A stretch of DNA of 41,880 bases from JABDGV01 sp964577935 (GTDB lineage Bacteria > Chlamydiota > Chlamydiia > Chlamydiales > FEN-1388): positions 1 through 41,880 of the forward strand of contig CAZOAJ010000016.1 of NCBI GenBank assembly GCA_964577935.1. The letters are read 5' to 3'. A program made the position numbers and the translations under genes. Each line of letters starts with the position of its first letter. The stretch's first letter is position 1. Below the pieces are notes generated by a model. That model did not search any database and was not told the origin of the DNA. It saw nothing but the letters and a program-made list of their open reading frames with translations. Below, piece by piece: positions 31,835-40,418 of the stretch.

Positions 31835-32863
31835 TCATTTAAAAAGTTCGAATCTCATCCATTCCACTCTTATCTTTCCGAATGGCAATGCCCTCCATAA
31901 ACCTTTTATATAATGATCAAGCATGACCTGAACGCTTTGAGAAGGAGCTTGAGTTGAGCAATCTTTCAATCCATAGTTCGAATCATAAAGAAATGAACCG
32001 AATTTCTGTTTTATATATACAACCGCGTGTCCATTCGATTTCAACTGGAACCTAAGGTAGTAATGACCTAATGGCAACCGATCAAAACACTCTCGATCTA
32101 GATCTACATTTTCAAAATGTCCGGTAGCCTTAAGATTTATTAGAGAGGCAGTACGCTCGACGATACGTAAATTCCTATCTTTGCCCTCATATTCCGACAA
32201 GTTTTTAAATCGCAATACTCTCAAGCAATCGCAATACATTCTTTGGAGTGACTGCAATGCAGCTGTTTTGGAAGGAAAGCCATACTCAAACTTTTTAAGA
32301 GTCTGAATCATCTCTTGCTTGGAATACACAGGTCTTTTAAGTAAGTCCTTAATCACTATAAGAGATGCAGCTGAGCAAATTCCTCGAGCCTCTACTAGAT
32401 TTCTTATTTTACTTATCTGCATATTATAGCGAAGCAATGGATCTAAGGGATTTAGTCCTTTACTTTGACAATAGGATGGAGAAATAAACTTCTCTCGTAA
32501 TTTATCTATCTTTTCATCGACTATATAAGAGAAAACTTCGGATCGAGCAAGCATGTTCCTTGATCGAACCTCAATGTTCGAATAATTTTTTGGTAAGGAC
32601 GTGATGGCCAGATTTTGAACCGCATGGAGCTCGAATGCACACCTAATTCTTTCCGCAAACGCATTCACCCTATCAAGGCACTCCGATACAACCTGATTGC
32701 CACCAACTAATGGTACAGCAGAAAGAATACCAGTCGCGGTCTTAAGCATGCCTACAAAAGCTCTAGAAGCCAGTGCTACGCACACATTACCTATACCGTA
32801 TACGTAATCAATTTTTCCGGCCTCAGATCTCTTTGAAATATTTAAGTTTTGGCAAACACGCAT
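31835..32863 (-). CDS. Papain-like (YopT/C58-type) cysteine protease candidate
   Basis: A 342-residue protein with a Cys-His-Asp triad in papain order: RGICSAASLIVIKDLL (Cys163), NGHAVVYIK (His279) and FLYDSNYG (Asp294). The H-A-V-hydrophobic and D-S/P-N-Y-G context is that of YopT/AvrPphB-type (C58) proteases, which cleave host GTPases or kinases. An N-terminal region of ~160 residues has two hydrophobic patches (GNVCVALASRAFVGML, ATGILSAVPLVGG). ATG 32863 follows directly on the upstream permease's TAA (TAAATG), so translation is coupled. Enzyme activity and secretion are inferred; no signal peptide. Confidence 0.65.
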   Translation of the reverse strand: MRVCQNLNISKRSEAGKIDYVYGIGNVCVALASRAFVGMLKTATGILSAVPLVGGNQVVSECLDRVNAFAERIRCAFELHAVQNLAITSLPKNYSNIEVRSRNMLARSEVFSYIVDEKIDKLREKFISPSYCQSKGLNPLDPLLRYNMQISKIRNLVEARGICSAASLIVIKDLLKRPVYSKQEMIQTLKKFEYGFPSKTAALQSLQRMYCDCLRVLRFKNLSEYEGKDRNLRIVERTASLINLKATGHFENVDLDRECFDRLPLGHYYLRFQLKSNGHAVVYIKQKFGSFLYDSNYGLKDCSTQAPSQSVQVMLDHYIKGLWRALPFGKIRVEWMRFELFK

Positions 32864-33988
32864 TTATTCAAGCCTCTTATGCGATATTCGGGCTGTCATG
32901 AGGAACAATACTATTCCAATCACAAGCGTAATAGCGATATCTACCAAAAGAAGCGTCCAAACGTTTCCGACCAAAAACAGTGTTTGCAAAGCCGATACAA
33001 GATACCTTGGAGGCAAAACATAGGTAATGTATTGAATAACTTGAGGCATGCTGCTGATCTCAAAAATAAATCCTGAAAGCATAAATGCAGGTAAAAACGC
33101 CGTGAACATAGAAATTTGGCCTGCAACGAATTGATTTTTTGAAACAGTTGAGATCAAGAGACCAAGTCCTAACGCAGTAAAAAGAAAACTCGCCGAAACG
33201 AGGGCTAATGCAAAAAGGCTCCCACGAAACGGGACATCATAAAAATAAACAGCCACGAGAAAACACATCAACATAGTGAGCATCCCGAGTATAAAATAGG
33301 GAATGAGTTTACCTATGATTATCTCCAAGATGGTAACAGGCGTCGAAAGAAGAGCCTCCATAGTTCCTCGTTCCCATTCACGAGCAACTACAAGGGCAGT
33401 TAAAAGAGTTCCTACAAGCGCCATAATAATTGCAAGCGACCCGGGTATCAAAAAATTTCGACTTTCAAGCTGTTCGTTATACCAATAGCGAGGCTCAAAA
33501 GTTATGAGCGGTAAACCTTTGAGGTCACTCGAGACTCTCTCGATAGCTAGCCATGTTTGATAGGCACCCTTTACATAGTTTTGAACAAAATTTGCAGTAT
33601 TTGGTTCACTTCCATCAGCAATGACCTGAATCGGTGCAATCACACCCTTGCCGTGCCTAAAAGCTGAAAAATATGAGGGGATCACAACAATCCCTCGAAC
33701 TTGTCCTACTGTGATTTCACGATCAAAAGCATAACGATTTCGGCTGATTTGAACATCGAAGTATGGAGAGTCGATGAGAGATCGAGCGAAACCTTGAGCC
33801 TCAGGCGATGTATCTTCAAGAACAAGGCCTATTCGTAAATGATCTAAATCAAGAGAGACCCCGAAGCCATATATAAAAAGTAAAATACACGGGAGAATTA
33901 TGCTAATGAGAATACTGCTTGGGTCCCGTTTAATCTGATAAAACTCTTTTATGACTAAGGATCTTACCCGCCGAATTGAGAACTGCAT
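32864..33988 (-). CDS. ybhS: ABC-2 type permease (YbhS-like)
   Basis: A 374-residue permease paralogous to the one at 29789-30898. The N-terminal segment SSILISIILPCILLFIYGFG is followed by a long external loop and a C-terminal membrane domain. The motif AREWERGTMEALLSTPVTILEI sits before that domain. It is the YbhS position in a YbhG-F-S-R run. It starts 15 bases after the ATPase gene. Its stop codon is contiguous with the start of the protease-like gene, an unusual continuation of this operon. Confidence 0.9.
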   Translation of the reverse strand: MQFSIRRVRSLVIKEFYQIKRDPSSILISIILPCILLFIYGFGVSLDLDHLRIGLVLEDTSPEAQGFARSLIDSPYFDVQISRNRYAFDREITVGQVRGIVVIPSYFSAFRHGKGVIAPIQVIADGSEPNTANFVQNYVKGAYQTWLAIERVSSDLKGLPLITFEPRYWYNEQLESRNFLIPGSLAIIMALVGTLLTALVVAREWERGTMEALLSTPVTILEIIIGKLIPYFILGMLTMLMCFLVAVYFYDVPFRGSLFALALVSASFLFTALGLGLLISTVSKNQFVAGQISMFTAFLPAFMLSGFIFEISSMPQVIQYITYVLPPRYLVSALQTLFLVGNVWTLLLVDIAITLVIGIVLFLMTARISHKRLE

Positions 33989-34003
33989 ACAACAAAGCCT
34001 TTT

Positions 34004-35797
34004 CTATCTTAAAGCAACTTCAACACGGTTTTGAGCTTTTTGACTCTCGTCATACTGCCGAATACGCATAACAAATGCATCGTCAAGAGTTGGATCCGGA
34101 ATATCATTACTTCTTACTGAATCCTTAAGTTCATCCGGTGTTCCAAGCGATATCATTTTACCCTGATAAATCAAGGCAATCCGATCACAATATTCAGCCT
34201 CATCCATGAAATGGGTTGTTACCATTATCGTCATGCCAGATTGCACAAGCGCATATATATGGCTCCAGAACTCACGACGAGTCAGCGGATCAACACCTGA
34301 CGTAGGTTCATCGAGAAAAAGAACTTTTGGTCGATGCATGATCGCACAGGAAAGAGCAAGACGCTGTTTAAAACCCAAAGGCAGAGAGTCAGCAGATTGA
34401 TTCAAATACTCCTTAAGATGGAAAGCTTCGACCATCTGGTGAACCGCTTCTCTACGAATATCCCCATTAAGATTATAGACGCCTGAAAAAAACTGAAGGT
34501 TCTGCCAAACGCTTAAGTTTCCATAGAGGGAAAATTTTTGGGCCATGTATCCAATGTGAGAACGGGCCTGTCCTGGTGCCTTAAGTAAATCTAATCCATT
34601 TACAATTGCTTTCCCATGTGTCGGCTTTAAAAGGCCGCAGAGCATTTTAAAAGTTGTTGATTTACCTGCACCATTTGGCCCTAATAGACCAAAAATTTCG
34701 CCTGATTGAATTTGGAATGTAATATTATCCGCAGCCGTAAAGGAGCCAAATTGTTTGGTTAATCCATGAGCCTCGACAAGAACTTCTTGAACATCCGATT
34801 TTGCAAATTTATTGGATAAAACCGAGGGCTCTTTTGGAACCCCGCCAATAATATCAATAAAAGCATCTTCAAATCTTGCTTGAGTTGGAATTATTTGAAG
34901 GGCATCGTCCTTTAAATTGTTTTTTAAAATTTCTGAATCGCTCTGATTCTTGAGGACAACCCGTATATCCTTTCCCTGAATTGTCCCATCAACAACACAC
35001 GGATCCAAAAGCGATTGTTCCAGTAGATCTCTTTTGCTTTCATTAAAATGTGTAAGCTTAAATGCGCGATTTTTTACCCGATCTGTAAGCAGGTGTGCAT
35101 CACCACTAAAAAGAACTTTTCCTTCACTTAACAGAAGAATTGACTGGCATCGCTCCGCTTCATCAAGGTAGGCTGTACTCCAGACGACGGTTATATTCTG
35201 GACTATAAGATCTTGGATCATACTCCATAATTCACGACGAGATAGTGGATCAACACCAACGCTTGGTTCATCTAAAAGAAGAAGAACAGGCTTTCGTATA
35301 AGAGTGCAGGCAAGACCTAATTTTTGCTTCATACCGCCTGATAAGGCCCCTGCAAGGCGGGAAATAAATGGTTGAAGTCTCGTAAAATTCAACAATCGCT
35401 CAAAGGCCTGTTTGCGTTCTTCCCCAAACACTCCTTGTATATCGGCATACAAAGTCAGATTTTGCAAGACCGTCAAATCTTCATAAAGACCAAATTTCTG
35501 TGGCATATAGCCGATCAGATTTGATATCTCATTATTTTCAGTCCGAGTGTCGAATCCTTGGACCTTTATACTCCCCTCAGTCGGAACTAAAAGACCTGCT
35601 ATCAATCTAATCAATGTGGTTTTACCTGACCCATCAGGGCCAACCAATCCCACAAGCTTTCCAGATGGAATGGATGCAGTGACGTTTTTTAATGCATAGA
35701 TAGTCGATCCATTCTGCGAAGCATTAAAGCATTTAGTTACGTTTTGAATTTGAACAAGAGGATCAATAAGAGGATCAATCACTCTGGGATCGCTCAC
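34004..35797 (-). CDS. ybhF: ABC exporter ATPase with two fused nucleotide-binding domains (YbhF-like)
   Basis: A 597-residue ATPase. The first domain has GLVGPDGSGKTTL, LSGGMKQKLGL and LLLLDEPSVGVDP. The second has GLLGPNGAGKSTT, PLGFKQRLALS, a degenerate signature normal for this class, and VLFLDEPTSGVDP. A linker of about 60 residues lies between them. In E. coli YbhFSR is a drug/Na+ efflux pump working with the adaptor YbhG; the same four-part set is present here. Its start overlaps the adaptor gene's stop by four bases (ATGA). Confidence 0.94.
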   Translation of the reverse strand: MSDPRVIDPLIDPLVQIQNVTKCFNASQNGSTIYALKNVTASIPSGKLVGLVGPDGSGKTTLIRLIAGLLVPTEGSIKVQGFDTRTENNEISNLIGYMPQKFGLYEDLTVLQNLTLYADIQGVFGEERKQAFERLLNFTRLQPFISRLAGALSGGMKQKLGLACTLIRKPVLLLLDEPSVGVDPLSRRELWSMIQDLIVQNITVVWSTAYLDEAERCQSILLLSEGKVLFSGDAHLLTDRVKNRAFKLTHFNESKRDLLEQSLLDPCVVDGTIQGKDIRVVLKNQSDSEILKNNLKDDALQIIPTQARFEDAFIDIIGGVPKEPSVLSNKFAKSDVQEVLVEAHGLTKQFGSFTAADNITFQIQSGEIFGLLGPNGAGKSTTFKMLCGLLKPTHGKAIVNGLDLLKAPGQARSHIGYMAQKFSLYGNLSVWQNLQFFSGVYNLNGDIRREAVHQMVEAFHLKEYLNQSADSLPLGFKQRLALSCAIMHRPKVLFLDEPTSGVDPLTRREFWSHIYALVQSGMTIMVTTHFMDEAEYCDRIALIYQGKMISLGTPDELKDSVRSNDIPDPTLDDAFVMRIRQYDESQKAQNRVEVALR

Positions 35798-36738
35798 TCG
35801 GATGCCTCAACTCTTGACGACTCATCAGTTGCAGACACTTCCGATGCAGGGATTTCCGACTTCGGACATTCAATAAATTTTCTTCTTTTTTTGTCCGGAG
35901 TTAATTGAAGCTCGACCGTCACAGGCATCCCTTGTTTAAAATAAAGATCTGGATTTTCAACGATAATCCGTAGTCTGTACACAAGATCTGTTCTTAGCTG
36001 TGTTGTCTGTACAGTTTTTGGAGTAAACTCTGCAACTGGCGATATAAAGCCGATATGACCGTAATAAACTTTACTCCCTTCAGAGGTATTTTTCGGGGTA
36101 TCAGTATAAACACAAGCTCTCATCCCTGGATAAATCAGCCCAAGTTCAGGCTCAGATACATACGCTCGCACCCAGACAGGAGATAGTACTGATAGAGAAT
36201 ATATGGGGTCTGCAACGTTAACTACGGTTCCAGGCTCACGAATTCTTGTCAAAATTGTCCCATCTGCCGGAGCAAAGACTTGCGTATCACGAAGGTTTGT
36301 TTCTGCCACAAGCAGAGCTGCTTCAGCTTCTTTATGTCTTGAATAAGCTATGTCTCGAGAAGAAAGAGCATTCGTATAATCTTCATCAGATATGGCACCT
36401 GTTCCTCTAAGGATCTGACGCCTAAGATAAACTTCTTCTGCATTCAACAACTCGAATTTCGCTGTTTTTACAGCAGCATCGGCTTCTAAAACGCGATCAA
36501 GGTATGGTTGCTTATCCAGAGTTCCCATAAAGGATCCCTTTTGAACAAGATCACCCTCTTCAAATGCCATTTCTTGAACGCGTCCACTCACGCGGAATCC
36601 AAGCTGTACTTCACGGACATCGACATTTCCATAGAGAGTCAATGTATCAAGAGTTTTTACATGATCAGTAAGAAGCCAAAAGGCAACTCCAGCTATAGCT
36701 AAAACAATAAGTACGATGATGGCAATTTTACGACCCAT
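35794..36738 (-). CDS. ybhG: HlyD/YbhG-type membrane fusion protein
   Basis: A periplasmic adaptor. I prefer ATG 36738, since it begins MGRKIAIIVLIVLAIAGVAF, the inner-membrane anchor; the frame is open further up to TTG 36804, without a ribosome site. Lipoyl-like halves are GFRVSGRVQEMAFEEGDLVQKG and FAPADGTILTRIREPGTVV. Between them lies a helical hairpin (DRVLEADAAVKTAKFELLNAEE). The tail (KRRKFIECPKSEIPASEVSA) is polar. It heads the exporter operon and links the ABC pump to an outer-membrane channel. No TolC gene lies in the window. Confidence 0.92.
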   Translation of the reverse strand: MGRKIAIIVLIVLAIAGVAFWLLTDHVKTLDTLTLYGNVDVREVQLGFRVSGRVQEMAFEEGDLVQKGSFMGTLDKQPYLDRVLEADAAVKTAKFELLNAEEVYLRRQILRGTGAISDEDYTNALSSRDIAYSRHKEAEAALLVAETNLRDTQVFAPADGTILTRIREPGTVVNVADPIYSLSVLSPVWVRAYVSEPELGLIYPGMRACVYTDTPKNTSEGSKVYYGHIGFISPVAEFTPKTVQTTQLRTDLVYRLRIIVENPDLYFKQGMPVTVELQLTPDKKRRKFIECPKSEIPASEVSATDESSRVEASE

Positions 36739-36829
36739 AAGAACTTGGCAATTGTCCATAGAAAGTACCAGACCATTGCATGAACAAGCGATCTCAATCA
36801 ACAAAAAAATTCACAAAAGGTAAAGTTGA

Positions 36830-37741
36830 TTAATTCCAGCCATACTCAGAAAAAATGATTCCTTTAAAGGTCATTTCTAATGCCTCTTTAATGTATGGAA
36901 TCGTATTGGATGGAAGATCGTTGGTTGTCTGATAACAAAGAGCAGAACATTTCTCAGGTTCTTGGTTAACTATCTCGCCTTCCCAAGAAGAACACTCAAA
37001 GAAGATATCGATATTGTATCGATCTGAATTTCGATGCATCACATGAACACACGTGAGATCTTCAGCTCTTATAGTAATCCCAGCTTCCTCAAGTGCTTCT
37101 CGGCACATAGCTTCAGTAGCACTTTCTCCATCCTCAACATGTCCTGAAACAAGGCCGTAGAATCCATCCGCATATCCGGTATTATTTCGAAGATGCATAA
37201 GCACATCGGCATCTTTTCGCAAGATCAAGTAAACACAGACAAAAGCCCCTTTTCTTGTAGACATTTTCTCATTCTGTTTATTCTTGTAATGCTCTAGCAA
37301 CTCTTTGGCTCCCTGCATCAATGGAAGCGAATCAATGGCATTAAGACCTACCCAGTCATATGCACGATGCTCTTTTGAAATATAAACTTTCGGGAGAGAA
37401 GAAAGAGAAAGATGAAACATGTGGTATATGAAGTCAAAATCATCTCTCCTGATGAAGAATGAGCCTCTAGGTTCAAATGCCTTCAACTCGTCTATCTTAA
37501 TACCAGTTTCTTCAAAAAGTTCACGTGATACGGCCTGATGAGTCGTTTCGCCAGCTTCAACTTTCCCTCCTGGTATAGTCCAAGTAAGCCCTTCAGACAC
37601 CGTTTCAGGTCTCTGGAGAAGAAGGTAGCACCCCTTGTATTCGACATAGCATGCAGCAACATGCACGCGGCAAGCAAAGCCATCAGGCATTGTTTTGCTC
37701 ACTTCGATATTTTGGATTTCTTTTTGTGCATGTGATGCCAT
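36830..37741 (-). CDS. Protein with two Nudix hydrolase domains
   Basis: A 303-residue protein with two complete Nudix boxes (G-x5-E-x7-R-E-x2-E-E-x-G-hydrophobic): GKVEAGETTHQAVSRELFEE (from residue 59) and GHVEDGESATEAMCREALEE (from residue 200), each followed by x-G-I. Each domain is about 130 residues, so this is a tandem fusion; most Nudix proteins carry one. Both boxes keep all metal-binding Glu residues. They hydrolyse nucleoside diphosphates linked to some other group; the substrates here are unknown, and the two domains may differ. No signal peptide. It lies between the adaptor and phosphofructokinase genes on the minus strand. Confidence 0.93.
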   Translation of the reverse strand: MASHAQKEIQNIEVSKTMPDGFACRVHVAACYVEYKGCYLLLQRPETVSEGLTWTIPGGKVEAGETTHQAVSRELFEETGIKIDELKAFEPRGSFFIRRDDFDFIYHMFHLSLSSLPKVYISKEHRAYDWVGLNAIDSLPLMQGAKELLEHYKNKQNEKMSTRKGAFVCVYLILRKDADVLMHLRNNTGYADGFYGLVSGHVEDGESATEAMCREALEEAGITIRAEDLTCVHVMHRNSDRYNIDIFFECSSWEGEIVNQEPEKCSALCYQTTNDLPSNTIPYIKEALEMTFKGIIFSEYGWN

Positions 37742-37861
37742 ATGAAATTTTTCTCTTAGAATCTAGATACCGACCGAAGCAGCATACCCGCCATATGAAT
37801 TCGATTCTACGAAAACATAAAGAGGCTATTTTTCAAAAAATAAACATAAAACTGATTGTAC

Positions 37862-39523
37862 TTATTGATTGTATCTTAGCGATAGAACAACAGGAAGCTC
37901 TACAGATCCTTCGCTGCTACCATAAAACTGGATAGGACCAGGAGATATATAATTATCTTCTTTGCAGTTAGAAGATCTCATCCGAGCAAATGTAGCAAAA
38001 GCAATCCCTTGCAAATCAACCTTTGCCTTTTCAATAACTGGTTTCGAAATTCCTTTTCTTTCTTCAAGCTGCATAAGAGAAGAAATTGGTATAGCCAAAG
38101 GAATCCATTCTTCAGAATTTTGAGTCATATTTGTAACAGCAGCCATATACCCATTCTTTTTATGAGCAATTAAAAGCCCTGCAATATAGCCAAGATTCGT
38201 ACAGAGCGTTACATCAAAATTTGTTGGATAGGCAGATCTCCCCTCATATCCGTAGAAAGCTGATAGAGGCATAAATGGAATATGGTTATATCGCAGTCGA
38301 ATTTGTTTTTGGACCAGAGTGAGGAGGAGTCTTTCAGTTTCAATCTGTGAAACCGGTACATTTCCATGTGAATCTCTCTCAAAGACTAACTGATGTTCTA
38401 TTTCTTCAGGAAATTGAACAAGGCAAAGACGTGCTTTATCTGAGAGATGATTTTTGGCAAACAAAAGCCGTTCATCGGGAGTTTTAAGGGCTATGAATTG
38501 AGTTGACAATGGATTTCTTGGCGAGAACAAGTCATTTAATTCAGCAATCAAAATCTTGATATCTGATAATACTTCAATAAGTCCTTCAGGAAGCAAAATC
38601 AAGCCATAATTTTTACTCTCATTATATCGATCGACAACAAGCTGTACGATTTCTTCTACAACTTGGGAGAGGTTTATGTTTTTAGCTTCAATCTCTTCGC
38701 TTATAAGGGCACAATTTGGTTTTGTTTGAAGAGCACATTCAAGGGTTATATGAGAGGCAGAGCGCCCCATAAGCCTTATAAAAAAATAGTATTTCTTAGC
38801 CGATAGAATATCCATCCCAATATTACCGATGAGCTCGGAATAGGTTCTACAAGCTGTATCAAATCCAAAGGATATAGGCAAAAAGTGATTCTGAAGATCT
38901 CCATCAATAGTTTTAGGGACACCTACGACACTACATCCAACTCCATTTACCTGAAACCTTTCCGCAAGAATGGCTGCATTCGTATTTGAGTCATCACCCC
39001 CAATAATCACTAAGCCATCGAGTTGAAGTTCACGAACATATTCTTCAGCTTTCAAAAGCTCGTCATCTGTCTCAATTTTTTTCCGACTTGTTCCAAGAAG
39101 ATGAAAGCCTCCCACATGCGTGCTTTGCCGAATTTCAAATTCGGTAAGAATACGACTGGTCTTTTTCAATAATCCATCTGGCCCATTTTCAATTCCAATA
39201 AGATGGGAACTTGGGTGTATTTTTATTAACAACCAGTAGAGAGCCGAGATAACGCTGTGGCCCCCAGGGGCTTGCCCCCCCGAAAGAATAACCCCTACCC
39301 GTAATGGCACATGTTCAATATACGGATCATCGGTTGCCTTGAGGCGAAGAACTGCATCATGAGAGATATGAGGTAAAAGAGCTCTAACATCTTCCTTTGT
39401 TGAGGTGCGATCAGCCTCTTCAAAATAAGAATTTCTAGGATATTGTGCGATCTTATCTAAAACTTCAGAGAGCGTAGGCTTATATTGATTTCGAGATTCA
39501 ATTACAGAGTTTTTTTGAACCAC
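37862..39523 (-). CDS. pfp: Pyrophosphate-dependent phosphofructokinase
   Basis: A 553-residue long-type PFP that phosphorylates fructose-6-phosphate with PPi, reversibly. It has VILSGGQAPGGHSVISALYW, GGDDSNT (175-181), PKTIDGDL (203-210) and MGRSASHITLE (252-262). GGDDS, where ATP-dependent enzymes have GGDGS, together with PKTIDGD marks PPi as donor. The start is GTG 39523 with AGGTGG upstream; it overlaps the hydrolase gene by 22 bases. In Chlamydia, too, a hydrolase gene lies beside pfkA genes. Use of PPi saves ATP for an energy-poor intracellular life. Confidence 0.95.
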   Translation of the reverse strand: MVQKNSVIESRNQYKPTLSEVLDKIAQYPRNSYFEEADRTSTKEDVRALLPHISHDAVLRLKATDDPYIEHVPLRVGVILSGGQAPGGHSVISALYWLLIKIHPSSHLIGIENGPDGLLKKTSRILTEFEIRQSTHVGGFHLLGTSRKKIETDDELLKAEEYVRELQLDGLVIIGGDDSNTNAAILAERFQVNGVGCSVVGVPKTIDGDLQNHFLPISFGFDTACRTYSELIGNIGMDILSAKKYYFFIRLMGRSASHITLECALQTKPNCALISEEIEAKNINLSQVVEEIVQLVVDRYNESKNYGLILLPEGLIEVLSDIKILIAELNDLFSPRNPLSTQFIALKTPDERLLFAKNHLSDKARLCLVQFPEEIEHQLVFERDSHGNVPVSQIETERLLLTLVQKQIRLRYNHIPFMPLSAFYGYEGRSAYPTNFDVTLCTNLGYIAGLLIAHKKNGYMAAVTNMTQNSEEWIPLAIPISSLMQLEERKGISKPVIEKAKVDLQGIAFATFARMRSSNCKEDNYISPGPIQFYGSSEGSVELPVVLSLRYNQ

Positions 39524-40296
39524 TTCACCACCTGATCTATAGATTGCATTCGTTCATCGTAGTCTGATAATTCATGATCTGATTGAGGCAGTTCAATAAA
39601 GAGACTTTCAGCTTTCGAGATAGACCTACACAATTGATATTCCTTAAGATTGTCATATCCAACTACAACATCTTTTCCTGCTTGCGTATGCATAAGGGGT
39701 ATATCGCTCAGAACTTCCAAAGCGCTACGTGCGCTATGCTTTTTTATATCATCGATAAGTTCATTCGAAATTGGCATCCCATGAAAAGTTAACTGTCCCT
39801 TTTCCTTATTCCACGATAATGGGTATGCGATCTCCATTTTTGATACCCCAAAAAATGGAACTACAAGAGCTATAGATTGAGGATGTTTATCTAAAGTAAC
39901 AAGCTCGGATCCAAAAAGGACTGAAAGAAATCCTCCGAAAGAGCGCCCAAAGAGGCCAAAGCGAGATATATCAAGTTGTGGTAGACTCTGTGCAAAAGCA
40001 AAAACTGCTCTCATATCATCAAGTTGAGATGTGACCGTCTGTTCTTCAAATTTTCCTTCACTATCCCCTGCCCCTCGAAAATCAAATCTTATTGAGGCAA
40101 TATTTTGTTCAGCGAGTCTGCTTGAAAGTTCAACGAAATATCTATGCCTCCCCGATTTACTTCCCCCAAATCCATGGAACATAAATACGAATGGATATGG
40201 TTTTTGTGAGTGAAGCGGTTCATGTATTATTCCAAAAATTTTTAGACCACCAACAGTTAATTCAAATTGGCTTCTCATCTCATTTTCGCCTTTCAT
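39502..40296 (-). CDS. Alpha/beta hydrolase paired with phosphofructokinase
   Basis: About 264 residues from ATG 40296 (TTG 40302 and ATG 40278 are also in frame). Motifs in order are FMFHGFGGSKSG, RFDFRGAGDSEG, the nucleophile elbow GLFGRSFGGFLS (Ser121 in the longest frame), a probable acid in AGKDVVVGYDN and the base in PQSDHELSD (His243). Similar to the chlamydial protein sometimes labelled acyltransferase (CT206-like), which also lies next to phosphofructokinase. Its substrate is unknown. Its end overlaps the pfp start by 22 bases, so both are translated from one transcript. Confidence 0.92.
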   Translation of the reverse strand: MKGENEMRSQFELTVGGLKIFGIIHEPLHSQKPYPFVFMFHGFGGSKSGRHRYFVELSSRLAEQNIASIRFDFRGAGDSEGKFEEQTVTSQLDDMRAVFAFAQSLPQLDISRFGLFGRSFGGFLSVLFGSELVTLDKHPQSIALVVPFFGVSKMEIAYPLSWNKEKGQLTFHGMPISNELIDDIKKHSARSALEVLSDIPLMHTQAGKDVVVGYDNLKEYQLCRSISKAESLFIELPQSDHELSDYDERMQSIDQVVKWFKKTL

Positions 40297-40418
40297 GACC
40301 AAACACCAATGGATTATATGTTGATAGAAAACATTTCAAATACTTGCTAAAGCTACCTCTAATTCAACTTTTTTCACATAACTCTTTTTTTGCGAATTGA
40401 TTTTCTCGAAAAAAGCTT

